The notes: generated from the letters alone by a model not told the origin. Positions 44,423-53,305 are shown, counted from the first letter of the stretch. The stretch: DNA of 64,000 bases from Tateyamaria omphalii (GCF_001969365.1 NZ_CP019313.1:20457-84456); one strand, 5' to 3'. Program-made: numbers and translations.

Positions 44423-44731
44423 CACGCAAACCCAAACCCCTGAATTCACTGAACCTTCCCACAAGCTTAACGATCTAACAAACCTAACCATATTTCTAAC
44501 AGAAATAACCAAACCGCTGTGTAGAGACTGATTTCGACCTCACCCCCCAGAACTTTTCCCTAGAAACGCGCACAACTTTTCCAAAACCAGCGTTCCCGAA
44601 GTACCGACACCGCCCCCAAAACCCACGCCCGCAGCGCGATGGCAACTTTCCGCCGAACGCATCGGCAGTCGTACGCTTGTGATGCACGACCCCCATCCCT
44701 ACCTGCGACGAGGACAAGCAGCCGGAGGCGC
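44423..44731. other. Putative replication origin (oriV): AT-rich element and inverted iteron
   Basis: Directly after the five iterons comes an AT-rich stretch (about 44455-44520, with AACCATATTTCTAACAGAAA) that could be the DNA-unwinding element. An inverted iteron, GCGTTCCCGAAGTACCGA, follows at 44590-44607. No DnaA box was found inside this part. The right end carries the phaC promoter and a GGAGG ribosome site. Iterons plus unwinding element make this the best sequence-based origin candidate. Confidence 0.7.
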
Positions 44732-46456
44732 ATGATGAAGGACTTGGAACACGACCCCGAACCCGGCAGCGCCCGCGACGATCATCCGATCCGCAAGATC
44801 CTGTCGTCGATGACCATGGGCGCCTCCCCCGCCTCCGAACTTAACATGTGGACGGACTGGGCCACGCACCTCGCCACCGCCCCCGACAAGCAGCTGGATC
44901 TGGCCCGCAAGGCCCAACAAAACTGGACCAACTGGCTCGCCTTCATGGCCAAGGGGTGCCCCGCAGACCCAGACCACTGGCCCACCCAACCCAAGAAAAC
45001 CGATCGCCGGTTCAAAGACCCGCTTTGGACAAAACCGCCCTACGCTGCCTACGCCCAGGCCTTTCTGCTGACCGAAGAGTTCTGCGACACCGCCACCTCC
45101 GACATCCCCGGCCTAACGCCCGCCAACGATGCCGCCATGACCTTCACGGTCCGCCAGATGCTCGATGCGATGGCGCCCAGCAACTTCCTCGCCACCAACC
45201 CCGAAGCGCTCAAGCGCACCGCCGAAACCGGCGGGCAAAACCTGATCGAAGGGGCATTTCACGCCTTTGCAGACACGCAAAACGCCTTCAATCGCACCCG
45301 GACGAAACCGACCAAGCAGGTCGGCAAGGACGTCGCCGTCACACCGGGCAAAGTTGTCCTGCGCACCCACCTGATGGAGCTGATCCAATACGCGCCCGCG
45401 ACCGACACGGTACATCGGGAACCAATCCTGATGGTGCCTGCCTGGATCATGAAATATTACATCCTGGACCTCAGCCCCGACAATTCGATGATCCGCTACC
45501 TGACGGAACAGGGCTTTACGGTCTTTGCGATCTCATGGCGCAATCCCGACGCCACCGACGCGCATCTGGGCATGATGGACTACCTCGAACAGGGGCCGAT
45601 GACGGCACTTGATCACATCTGCAAAACCACCGGCGCGGACCGGGTCCACGCCACCGGCTACTGCCTCGGCGGCACACTCATGTCGATTGCGGCGGCACAG
45701 ATGGCCCGCGACGATGACAAGCGACTGGCCAGCCTCACGCTCCTCGCCGCCCAGACAGACTTTACAGAAGCGGGCGAACTCACGCTGTTCATCAACGAAA
45801 GCCAGGTTTCCGTGCTCGAAGACGTTATGGCAGAACAAGGCTGCCTCGAAGCCAACCAGATGATGAGCGCCTTCCAGATGCTGCGCTCCAACGACCTGAT
45901 CTGGTCCCGAATGATCCGCCGCTACCTCATGGGCGAGGGCGAGGCAGAGATGAATGACCTCATGTCGTGGAACGCCGACAGCACGCGCATGCCCGCGCGG
46001 ATGCACTCCGAATACCTGCGCCAGATGTTCCTGAACAATGACCTTGCCGCCGGACGATATCATGTGGACGGACGGGCCGTGTCCCTGCGCGACATTCGCG
46101 TTCCGATCTTTGGCGTGGGCACCGAAACCGACCACATCGCGCCCTGGAAATCGGTGTTCAAGATCCACGATCTGGGCCATGCCGACGTGACCTTTGCGCT
46201 GACCAATGGCGGCCACAATGCCGGGGTCATTTCCAAACCCGGCCACAACCGCCGCCACTACCGCCTGCACACCATCCGGGACGATGAAAACACGCTCACG
46301 CCCGAGGACTGGATGCAGGTGGCCCAGATGCAGCAGGGCAGCTGGTGGCCCGCCTGGACCGCGTGGCTGGCCACACATTCGGGCGACAGGATCGCACCCC
46401 CAAAAATGAGCGGCACGCTGGAGGACGCGCCGGGAACCTATGTCAAAATGGAGTAG
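44732..46456 (+). CDS. phaC: Class I polyhydroxyalkanoate synthase
   Basis: A 574-residue PHA synthase from ATG 44732, preceded by GGAGG; the longer open frame has no such site. The lipase-box nucleophile is Cys311 in GYCLGG; the other catalytic residues lie in GVGTETDHIAP (Asp) and NGGHNAGVI (His). ILMVPAWIMKYYILDLSPDNSMIRYL and the WW-containing GSWWPAWTAWL C-terminus are typical. The enzyme polymerises 3-hydroxyacyl-CoA at granules. It leads an operon with fabI, maoC-pta and ackA. A stretch of its coding sequence (45408-45423) matches the plasmid iteron. Confidence 0.93.
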   Translation: MMKDLEHDPEPGSARDDHPIRKILSSMTMGASPASELNMWTDWATHLATAPDKQLDLARKAQQNWTNWLAFMAKGCPADPDHWPTQPKKTDRRFKDPLWTKPPYAAYAQAFLLTEEFCDTATSDIPGLTPANDAAMTFTVRQMLDAMAPSNFLATNPEALKRTAETGGQNLIEGAFHAFADTQNAFNRTRTKPTKQVGKDVAVTPGKVVLRTHLMELIQYAPATDTVHREPILMVPAWIMKYYILDLSPDNSMIRYLTEQGFTVFAISWRNPDATDAHLGMMDYLEQGPMTALDHICKTTGADRVHATGYCLGGTLMSIAAAQMARDDDKRLASLTLLAAQTDFTEAGELTLFINESQVSVLEDVMAEQGCLEANQMMSAFQMLRSNDLIWSRMIRRYLMGEGEAEMNDLMSWNADSTRMPARMHSEYLRQMFLNNDLAAGRYHVDGRAVSLRDIRVPIFGVGTETDHIAPWKSVFKIHDLGHADVTFALTNGGHNAGVISKPGHNRRHYRLHTIRDDENTLTPEDWMQVAQMQQGSWWPAWTAWLATHSGDRIAPPKMSGTLEDAPGTYVKME

Positions 46457-46459
46457 GAT

Positions 46460-47233
46460 ATGTTGCCCAAATCAGAGTTCCTTGTTGGAAAGAAGGGGCT
46501 CGTCGTCGGCGTGGCCAATGACCACTCCATCGCTGCGGGCTGTGCCCGCGCCTTTCATGCCTCCGGTGCCGATCTCGCACTGACCTACCAGACGGAAAAA
46601 TCCCGCAAGTTCGTGGCACCCGTCGCCGACGCGGTCGAAGCGGATATTTTCATGCCGCTCGACGTCACCGACGACGCCCAGATCGACGCGGTGTTCGACG
46701 CGATGCGGGCGCGCTGGGGGCGGCTTGATTTTCTGATCCACTCCATCGCCTTCTGCCCGCGCGACGATCTGCATGGCCGGGTTGTGGATTGTTCGAAACA
46801 GGGGTTCGGGATCGCGATGGACGTGTCGGTCCATTCCCTGATCCGGCTCGCCCGGCGGGCCGAACCGATGATGACCGACGGCGGCACCATCCTCACCGTG
46901 TCCTATCACGGCGCCGAACGGGTCATCGACAATTACAACATCATGGGCCCGGTCAAGGCCGCGCTCGAGGCGACAACCCGCTACCTCGCCGTCGAATTGG
47001 GGCCAAAGAACATCCGCGTGAACGCCATGTCCCCCGGTCCGCTGCAAACCCGCGCCGCCTCCGGTATCGACCATTTTGACGCGCTGATCGACGACGCCAA
47101 AACCCGCGCGCCGCTGCACCAGCTGACCACCATAGACGAGGTTGGCGCCATGGCCGCCTGCCTCGTGTCGGACTTCGCGCGCTCCGTCACCGGAAACACC
47201 GCCTATATCGACGGAGGACACCATGTCGTCTGA
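46460..47233 (+). CDS. fabI: Enoyl-ACP reductase (FabI-type SDR)
   Basis: A 257-residue NADH-dependent enoyl reductase. FabI features are GLVVGVANDHSIAAG (nucleotide site), LDFLIHSIAF, the catalytic Tyr159-x6-Lys166 pair in YNIMGPVKAALEA, RVNAMSPGPLQTRAASGI, and ITGNTAYIDGG-like VTGNTAYIDGGHHVV. It starts 3 nt after phaC. Beside maoC-pta and ackA it is the form often named fabI2 in rhizobia and roseobacters. Triclosan-binding geometry was not judged. A link between PHA or acyl-CoA turnover and overflow acetate metabolism is suggested by the cluster. Confidence 0.9.
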   Translation: MLPKSEFLVGKKGLVVGVANDHSIAAGCARAFHASGADLALTYQTEKSRKFVAPVADAVEADIFMPLDVTDDAQIDAVFDAMRARWGRLDFLIHSIAFCPRDDLHGRVVDCSKQGFGIAMDVSVHSLIRLARRAEPMMTDGGTILTVSYHGAERVIDNYNIMGPVKAALEATTRYLAVELGPKNIRVNAMSPGPLQTRAASGIDHFDALIDDAKTRAPLHQLTTIDEVGAMAACLVSDFARSVTGNTAYIDGGHHVV

Positions 47234-48632
47234 CATCAGCCCCAGCATGGGATACATCGAAAACCGCCCCTTTGATGACATTTCGGTGGGCGACAGCGCC
47301 GAATTGGTGCGCACGCTCACAGCACAGGACATCGACGCCTTCGCCGTCGTCTCAGGCGACGTGAACCCGGCCCATGTGGACGCGGAATTCGCAAATGCAG
47401 AGGTGTTTCACAAGGTCATCGCCCACGGCATGTGGGGCGGTGCCCTGATCTCGAATGTGCTGGGCACGCAACTGCCCGGCCCCGGCACGATTTACCTGGA
47501 TCAGAGCCTAAAATTTCTCAAACCGGTGGGCATTGGCGACACGGTGACCGTTCGGGTGACGGTGACGGAAAAGCATGCGGAAAAAAAGCGTCTCACGCTT
47601 GACTGCGTGTGTACCAACGGCGACGGTAAGCCTGTGATCACCGGGCAGGCGGTTGTGCTGGCCCCCACGGAAAAGATCAGGCGCCCCCGCGTCGTCATGC
47701 CCGATCTGGTGATGCACCGGCGCGGCGCGAACCATGACCGTTTGCTTGACGCCGCGCGCCAGCACCCTGCCCTGCCCACCGCCGTCGTGCATCCCTGCGA
47801 TGCAACGTCTCTAACCGCGGCGTTAGACACGTTTTCCCAGGGTCTGATCCACCCTCTTCTTGTAGGACCACAGGCCCGGATCCGCGCCGTCGCCGAGGCC
47901 GAAGGACTCGACCTGTCGGGCCTCGATATCATCGACACAGCGCACAGCCACGCCTCCGCCGAACGCGCCGTCGCCCTCGTCCGCGAGGGCCGCGCGCAGG
48001 CCCTGATGAAAGGCGCGCTGCATACCGACGAGATCATGTCCGCCGTCGTGTCCAAGGCCACCGGCCTGCGCAGCGAACGGCGGATGAGCCATGTCTACGT
48101 GATGGACGTGCCCACCTACCCCAAGCCGCTCCTGATCACTGACGCCGCGATCAACATCGCGCCCGATCTTCAGACCAAGGCCGACATCGTCCAGAACGCC
48201 ATCGACCTCGCCCACGCCATCGGGATCGACGCGCCCAAGGTCGCGCTGCTCTCGGCCGTCGAAACCATCACCCCCCGGATGCAGTCCACGGTCGAGGCCG
48301 GTGCCCTCTGCAAGATGGCCGACCGGGGCCAGATCAAGGGCGGCATTCTGGACGGCCCGCTGGCCTTCGACAATGCGATCTCCATGCGCGCCGTGGCGAG
48401 CAAGGGCATCACCTCTCCGGTCGCGGGTCAGGCCGATATTCTGGTCGCCCCGGACCTCGAAGCCGGGAACATGATCGCCAAGCAGCTGATGTATCTGGCA
48501 GGGGCCGAGGCCGCGGGGATCGTGCTGGGCGCACAGGTTCCCATCATCCTCACCAGCCGCGCCGACGACCGCCGCACCCGCGTCGCCTCCGCCGCGATCG
48601 CGTCGCTGTTCAGCGGGTCGGTGACACGATGA
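47223..48632 (+). CDS. MaoC hydratase-phosphate acetyltransferase fusion
   Basis: A 469-residue fusion from ATG 47223, which has GGAGGA before it and overlaps fabI by 11 nt. Residues 1-150 are a MaoC-like (R)-enoyl hydratase fold (FAVVSGDVNPAHVDAEFA with the catalytic Asp/His, then KVIAHGMWGGALISNVLGTQLPG). Residues 165-469 are phosphate acetyl/butyryltransferase (LLVGPQARIRAVAEAEGLDLSG, MKGALHTDEIMSAVV, RRMSHVYVMDVPTYPKPL, SPVAGQADILVAPDLEAGNM). It would make acetyl phosphate from acetyl-CoA, feeding AckA. This fusion is common in alphaproteobacteria. Confidence 0.9.
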   Translation: MSSDISPSMGYIENRPFDDISVGDSAELVRTLTAQDIDAFAVVSGDVNPAHVDAEFANAEVFHKVIAHGMWGGALISNVLGTQLPGPGTIYLDQSLKFLKPVGIGDTVTVRVTVTEKHAEKKRLTLDCVCTNGDGKPVITGQAVVLAPTEKIRRPRVVMPDLVMHRRGANHDRLLDAARQHPALPTAVVHPCDATSLTAALDTFSQGLIHPLLVGPQARIRAVAEAEGLDLSGLDIIDTAHSHASAERAVALVREGRAQALMKGALHTDEIMSAVVSKATGLRSERRMSHVYVMDVPTYPKPLLITDAAINIAPDLQTKADIVQNAIDLAHAIGIDAPKVALLSAVETITPRMQSTVEAGALCKMADRGQIKGGILDGPLAFDNAISMRAVASKGITSPVAGQADILVAPDLEAGNMIAKQLMYLAGAEAAGIVLGAQVPIILTSRADDRRTRVASAAIASLFSGSVTR

Positions 48633-49792
48633 GCGGCGCGATCCTGACGCTGAACACCGGCTCGTCCTCGCTGAAATTCGGCCTCTACCGCGACGCCGCC
48701 GAACCCGAGATGCTGCTGACAGGGCAGGTGGATGGGCTGGGTCAAAAGGCTCAGCTGGTGATCGAGAAATCCACGAGGACCATTGACGCGCCAACCCACG
48801 AAAGCGCGCTGGCCCAGGTCATCACAGCGCTGCGTCCGCATCTGTCGGGGCTGACCATCTCCGGCATCGGGCACCGCATCGTGCACGGGGGGCCGCGCTT
48901 CGCCGAGCCGATGGTTCTGACCCCCGATGTCCTGACCGCGCTCGCCGAGTTCTCACCCCTCGCGCCACTTCACCAGCCCCACAACCTGGCGGGGGTGACG
49001 GCGGCCCGCGCTGCCTTTCCGGACGCGGTGCAGGTGGGGTGTTTCGACACGGCCTTTCACCGGGGCCACCCGTGGGTCAACGACACCTTTGCGCTGCCCC
49101 GGAATTTCTATCACGAGGGGGTGCGGCGCTATGGGTTTCACGGGCTGAGTTACGACTACATCACCGGCGTGATCGCGGCCGAGGATCCGGGGCTGCACAA
49201 GAGAAAAATGGTGATTGCCCACCTTGGGAACGGCGCGTCGATGTGTGCGGTTCGGGAGGGCAAAAGCGTGGGGTCGACCATGGGTTTCTCGGCCTTGGAC
49301 GGGCTGCCGATGGGGACGCGGTGCGGGCAGATTGACCCGGGTGTGGTGCTGTATCTGATCGAGCAGCGGGGGATGGCGCCGAGCGATGTTCTGGCGATGC
49401 TGTACCGGGAGAGCGGGCTTTTGGGCCTGTCAGGGCTGACGAGTGACATGCGGACCTTGCTGGCTTCGGACGCTCGGGAAGCGGGGGAGGCGATTGATTA
49501 TTACGTGTTCCGGGCGCGGCGGGAGATTGGGGCTTTGACCGCCGTGCTGGGCGGGATTGATGCGCTGGTTTTTTGCGGCGGGATTGGGGAGAATGCTTCC
49601 GTTATCCGGGCGCGGATTGTGGAAGGGTTGGAGTATTTGGGGATTGGGATTGAACCCCAGGCCAACCTTCGGAATGATCGGGAGATCGGGTCCGGGCCGA
49701 CGCGGGTGATGGTTATTCCGACGGATGAGGAGCGGATCATTGCGCGGGCGGTGAATGTGGCGCTTTCAGAGCGACTTAACCCGGTCAGCTGA
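48629..49792 (+). CDS. ackA: Acetate kinase
   Basis: A 387-residue acetokinase with LTLNTGSSSLKFGLY at the N-terminus, IGHRIVHGGPRF, CFDTAFHRGHPWVNDTFALP, RRYGFHGLSYDYI and AHLGNGASMCAVREGKSVGSTMGFSALDGLPMGTRCG. It converts acetyl phosphate and ADP to acetate and ATP. Its ATG overlaps the pta stop by 4 nt. The plus-strand base skew changes within this gene: the 5' part uses C-ending codons, the 3' part (from about 49200) strongly G-ending codons such as GGG and GCG. Confidence 0.95.
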   Translation: MSGAILTLNTGSSSLKFGLYRDAAEPEMLLTGQVDGLGQKAQLVIEKSTRTIDAPTHESALAQVITALRPHLSGLTISGIGHRIVHGGPRFAEPMVLTPDVLTALAEFSPLAPLHQPHNLAGVTAARAAFPDAVQVGCFDTAFHRGHPWVNDTFALPRNFYHEGVRRYGFHGLSYDYITGVIAAEDPGLHKRKMVIAHLGNGASMCAVREGKSVGSTMGFSALDGLPMGTRCGQIDPGVVLYLIEQRGMAPSDVLAMLYRESGLLGLSGLTSDMRTLLASDAREAGEAIDYYVFRARREIGALTAVLGGIDALVFCGGIGENASVIRARIVEGLEYLGIGIEPQANLRNDREIGSGPTRVMVIPTDEERIIARAVNVALSERLNPVS

Positions 49793-49992
49793 GGCTTTTG
49801 ACAGCCGTGCAAATGGGAATACGCTTTTAGAAACAATGCGGTACGGTGCATTGGCCGTTTCTTAACGATCCGTTCCGGCGGCGCTGTCCCGCCTATGTGC
49901 CACAGAAAACTGTTGTGGATAACCCGCCATCGCGGTATTCACAGTTCAAGAGCACAAATCGCGCAAAAAGCGGTATTACATGAGGCGGCAGC
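49793..49992 (+). promoter_or_regulatory. parAB upstream region with DnaA box and candidate promoter
   Basis: The 200 nt before parA hold a perfect DnaA box, TGTGGATAA at 49914-49922 (TTATCCACA on the minus strand), inside GTTGTGGATAAC. A consensus -35 TTGACA lies at 49798-49803, with only a weak -10 (ACGCTT) 17 nt on. The motif GCGGTATT occurs twice (about 49932 and 49970). No repABC-type parS palindrome was found. The base-skew switch lies just to the left. Confidence 0.5.
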
Positions 49993-51210
49993 ATGGGAAC
50001 CCCCAAGTTAGAGACTGATATGGTCGCATTGCCCTTTGACGAGGTGATCCTGCGTCAGGGAGAATTGATCTCGGACCGGCTGAATATTCTGCGGCAGCAA
50101 CAATACCCGCCAAATGCGCAGAAAGGGCTGCGGCAGTTTTCGCTGGCGGAGGTGGCGTATTTCCTGGGCGTCACGCAATCCACGATCAAGAAGCTGCATC
50201 TGGAGGGGAAGGGGCCTGCGCCTGAAACGTCGCCCTCTGGTCGCCGGTCTTACACTGCCGCGCAGATGCTGGAGCTGCGCGCCTATCTGGATGCGCATGG
50301 CCGTCCGGGCAAGCGGCAATATCTGCCGCACCGGACCGAGGGTGAGGCGTTGCACGTCATCTCGGTCGTGAACTTCAAGGGCGGGAGCGGCAAGACGACG
50401 ACCGCGGCGCATCTGGCGCAGCACCTTGCGTTGAAGGGGCACCGTGTGCTGGCGGTGGATCTGGACCCGCAGGCGTCACTGACGGCGTTGCATGGGATTC
50501 AGCCCGAGTTAGACTCTGTTTCGTCGCTGTATGAGACGCTGCGCTATGATGATCAGCGCCAGCCGATCAGCGCGGTGATCCGGCCCACGAACTTTCCGAA
50601 CCTCGACATCGTGCCTGCGAGCCTTGATCTGCAGGAATACGAGTATGACACGCCCGTGGCGCTGACCAGCACCGACCCCACGGAGGGGCGGACGTTCTTC
50701 ACCCGCATCTCGAAGGCGCTGGAGGAGGTGGAGGACCGCTATGACATCGTGGTCATCGACTGCCCGCCGCAGCTTGGCTATCTGACCCTGACGGCGCTTA
50801 CCGCGTCGAGTTCGGTGCTGATCACGGTGCATCCGCAGATGCTGGACGTGATGTCGATGAGCCAGTTTCTGTTGATGCTGGGCGGTATCCTGCAAACCAT
50901 TCGCGAGGCGGGCGCGGAGATGCGGCTGCAATGGTTCCGCTATCTTGTGACGCGGTTCGAACCGACGGATGGGCCGCAAAAGCAGATGGTCGGGTTCTTG
51001 CAGGCGATGTTCCCCGAGCAGATGCTGGAAGCGCAGATGGTCAAATCCACCGCCATTTCGGATGCGGGGATCACGAAACAGACGCTGTACGAGGTCGAGC
51101 GGGGGCAGTTTGTGCGCGCCACCTATGACCGTGCGATGGGGTCGCTGAACGCGGTGAATGACGAGATTGCGGGGCTGGTGCATCAGGCCTGGGGTCGTGA
51201 CCTGCCGTGA
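49993..51210 (+). CDS. parA: Plasmid partition ATPase (ParA; RepA of repABC type)
   Basis: A 405-residue type Ia ParA. The N-terminal 110 residues contain a MerR-like helix-turn-helix (FSLAEVAYFLGVTQSTIKKLHLEGKGPAP) as in plasmid RepA/SopA proteins. The deviant Walker A is KGGSGKTT at residues 129-136 (Lys129, Lys134), Walker A' is AVDLDPQASLTALHG, and Walker B is DIVVIDCPPQLGYLTL. It would drive segregation with the following ParB and repress its own operon. Usually repC follows repAB; here it does not, and the initiator is the RPA gene 5.7 kb upstream. Confidence 0.93.
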   Translation: MGTPKLETDMVALPFDEVILRQGELISDRLNILRQQQYPPNAQKGLRQFSLAEVAYFLGVTQSTIKKLHLEGKGPAPETSPSGRRSYTAAQMLELRAYLDAHGRPGKRQYLPHRTEGEALHVISVVNFKGGSGKTTTAAHLAQHLALKGHRVLAVDLDPQASLTALHGIQPELDSVSSLYETLRYDDQRQPISAVIRPTNFPNLDIVPASLDLQEYEYDTPVALTSTDPTEGRTFFTRISKALEEVEDRYDIVVIDCPPQLGYLTLTALTASSSVLITVHPQMLDVMSMSQFLLMLGGILQTIREAGAEMRLQWFRYLVTRFEPTDGPQKQMVGFLQAMFPEQMLEAQMVKSTAISDAGITKQTLYEVERGQFVRATYDRAMGSLNAVNDEIAGLVHQAWGRDLP

Positions 51211-51225
51211 GACTAGGAGGATGAC

Positions 51226-52215
51226 ATGGCGCGAAAAGACCTGTTGAAATCCGTGATCGGGCAGCCGACCGACACGCCGAGCGGGGCAGGGCGGTCAAGC
51301 TATGCGATGCGGGGCGCGTCGAAGTCGATGAAGGTGTCGATTGACAGCCTGGCGGAGAATTCCAAGCGCCTGATGGAAGGCGAAACCATTGTCGAGATTG
51401 ATCCCGGTCTGGTCGATGTGTCCTTTGTCAGTGACCGGTTGAGCGGGGATGACGATGCGTTTGACGATCTGAAGGCGTCGATTGCGGCCAGCGGGCAGGA
51501 CACGCCGGTGCTGTTGCGCCCGCATCCTGACACGCCGGATCGCTACATGGTGGTGTTTGGCCATCGCCGGGTGCGTGTGGCGCGTGATCTGGGTCGCCCT
51601 GTGCGTGCAGTCGTCAAGGATCTGGACGATGTGGGCCATGTGCTGGCGCAGGGGCAGGAGAACACGGCGCGGGCCGATCTGTCGTTTATCGAGAAGGCGC
51701 AGTTTGCCAAGAACCTGGCCGATCTGGGGCAGGGGCGGGAGGTGATCCAGCAGGCGCTGACCGTCGATGCGAGCCGCCTGTCGCGGATGCTGTCGGTGGC
51801 CCAGACCGTGCCGCCGGTGATCGTGCAGGCCATTGGACCGGCCAAGCAGATCGGGCGCGACCGGTGGGAAGAGTTCAAGAAGCTGATGGCGGACCCTGCC
51901 AATGAGGGGATCGCATATCGCATCGCCAATTCGGACGCCTTTCGCGCGCTGGACAGCGATATGCGGTTCGAGATGATCCAGACCAAGGTGGCCGAGGCAG
52001 GCACGTTGCCCAAGCGCAAGCGGGCCCGGACCGTGGCGCCCAAGCGCACCTGGACGGCCGGAGAGGGCCGGATCAAGGGCGTGGTAGGGCGCAGCGGGCG
52101 TGCCTATAGCATATCCCTGACGGCGCAGGATGCGGCGGCGTTTGGCGACTATCTGGCGGAGAACCTGGATCAGCTGTACGCCGATTTTCGCAAGAAGGCG
52201 CGCGGCGGGTTCTGA
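51226..52215 (+). CDS. parB: Plasmid partition DNA-binding protein (ParB; RepB type)
   Basis: A 329-residue ParB-like protein, 15 nt after parA and with AGGAGG before its start. It has the ParB N-terminal CTPase-type domain (LKASIAASGQDTPVLLRPHPDTPDRYMVVFGHRRVRVARDL, with the GHRR box), ENTARADLSFIEKAQFAKNLADLG, and the helix-turn-helix VIQQALTVDASRLSRMLSVAQTVP. The C-terminal part is the dimer region. It binds parS, whose site is not identified here. It is convergent with a LacI-type gene starting 38 bases away on the other strand's end. Confidence 0.92.
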   Translation: MARKDLLKSVIGQPTDTPSGAGRSSYAMRGASKSMKVSIDSLAENSKRLMEGETIVEIDPGLVDVSFVSDRLSGDDDAFDDLKASIAASGQDTPVLLRPHPDTPDRYMVVFGHRRVRVARDLGRPVRAVVKDLDDVGHVLAQGQENTARADLSFIEKAQFAKNLADLGQGREVIQQALTVDASRLSRMLSVAQTVPPVIVQAIGPAKQIGRDRWEEFKKLMADPANEGIAYRIANSDAFRALDSDMRFEMIQTKVAEAGTLPKRKRARTVAPKRTWTAGEGRIKGVVGRSGRAYSISLTAQDAAAFGDYLAENLDQLYADFRKKARGGF

Positions 52216-53253
52216 TCAGCGCGTGTCCCGTGGGGGGCGTGCAGACTGGCGGTGCATGAGGATGGGCGCGCAGTGCAGGCTTTGCCGATTTGCGGTGTCC
52301 GGGTGCGTAATCGCCTGTGTTAGAGCCTGTCCTGCCTCTTGCCCGATCTGCCTTGCGGGCAGGCGTACCGTCGTCAGGGGCGGTTCGATGTCGGAGGATC
52401 CCTTGAAGTCACCGATGCCCACGATCGAGATGTCATGGGGGACGGACAGCCCCGTGGCGTGGGCGGCGTAGAGCGCGCCGGAGGCCAGTACGTCGTTGCC
52501 GCAGATCAGCGCGGTGGGCCGGTCCGGTTGTGCAAACAGGGTCTGGGCGTCCTGTTTTGATTCCGAGATGCTGTAGACGGTGGTGAGCGACCAAGGCTCC
52601 GGCACCGTGACGCCCGCGTCGGCCAGTGTGTGCAGCACCACGTCGCGCCGGGCCTGCGCCCGGTCGTTGCCTTGGGTGGGTGGGAACATGCACGCGATGC
52701 GGCGGTGGCCCAGCGACAGGACATGTTCGGCGATCATGCGCCCCGCCAGTTCGTTGTCGGCCCCGATGGAGGGGTAGCGGGAGTGCGCGGCGTAGTTCCA
52801 GATCAGGACCGAGGGGATGCGTTGCTGGTCGAGGAGCTGGAACACCGCCTCGTCATGGTCGAGCCCGGTCAGCACCACGCCGTCCACCCGGTGTTCGAGG
52901 AATTTGCGCAGGATCGCGTATTCGCGTTGCAGGTCATAGCCGTGCGAGGCGAGCAGGATCGTGAAGCCGGTGTCCGCGACGGTGTCGGAGAACGCCTGCA
53001 CCACCTCGGCAAAGATGGCGTGGTCGAGCGTGGGGATCAGGACGCCGATGGTGCCCGAGCGGATGCCGTGGATCGTTTGGGCCGCCCGGTTGCGGATATA
53101 GCCGGTTTTGCGCACGGCGGTGTCGATGCGTTTGCGGGTGGCGGGGGCCAGCAGGTCGGGATGGTTGAAATAGCGCGATACGGTGGAGGCGGAGACGCGG
53201 GCGGCTTTTGCCACGGTGACGATGTCGGCCTTTTTCTTATGTGTGTCAGGCAT
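52216..53253 (-). CDS. LacI-family transcriptional regulator
   Basis: A 345-residue regulator. Residues 12-60 form the LacI helix-turn-helix and hinge (IVTVAKAARVSASTVSRYFNHPDLLAPATRKRIDTAVRKTGYIRN). The rest is a periplasmic-binding-protein-like effector domain (GTIGVLIPTLDHAIFAEVVQAF, RVDGVVLTGLDHDEAVF, LSLGHRRIACMFPP, PTALICGNDVLASGALYAA). It is divergent from the tctABC operon and probably controls it by binding the palindrome at 53278-53305. The effector is likely the transported acid or a metabolite of it. Confidence 0.92.
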   Translation of the reverse strand: MPDTHKKKADIVTVAKAARVSASTVSRYFNHPDLLAPATRKRIDTAVRKTGYIRNRAAQTIHGIRSGTIGVLIPTLDHAIFAEVVQAFSDTVADTGFTILLASHGYDLQREYAILRKFLEHRVDGVVLTGLDHDEAVFQLLDQQRIPSVLIWNYAAHSRYPSIGADNELAGRMIAEHVLSLGHRRIACMFPPTQGNDRAQARRDVVLHTLADAGVTVPEPWSLTTVYSISESKQDAQTLFAQPDRPTALICGNDVLASGALYAAHATGLSVPHDISIVGIGDFKGSSDIEPPLTTVRLPARQIGQEAGQALTQAITHPDTANRQSLHCAPILMHRQSARPPRDTR

Positions 53254-53277
53254 TTGTGCGCTTTTTACCGGGGGCTT

Positions 53278-53305
53278 ATGAAAACATTTGCAAAACTATT
53301 TTCAT
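53278..53305. promoter_or_regulatory. Candidate LacI-type operator before tctA
   Basis: ATGAAAA (53278-53284) and TTTTCAT (53299-53305) form an inverted repeat around a central perfect palindrome TTTGCAAA (53287-53294). It lies in the 89-nt divergent region between the LacI gene and tctA, the expected place for an operator of this regulator. Confidence 0.5.

Noticed and set aside
49911..49923. GTTGTGGATAAC as a repABC-type parS site
   Set aside because: Spacing between the GTT and AAC arms is too short and the central bases do not fit; it is better read as a DnaA box.
52216..53253. repC expected after parAB, as in repABC operons
   Set aside because: The next gene is on the opposite strand and is a clear LacI regulator; no RepC-type sequence was found. 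The initiator is the RPA-type gene at 43241-44314.
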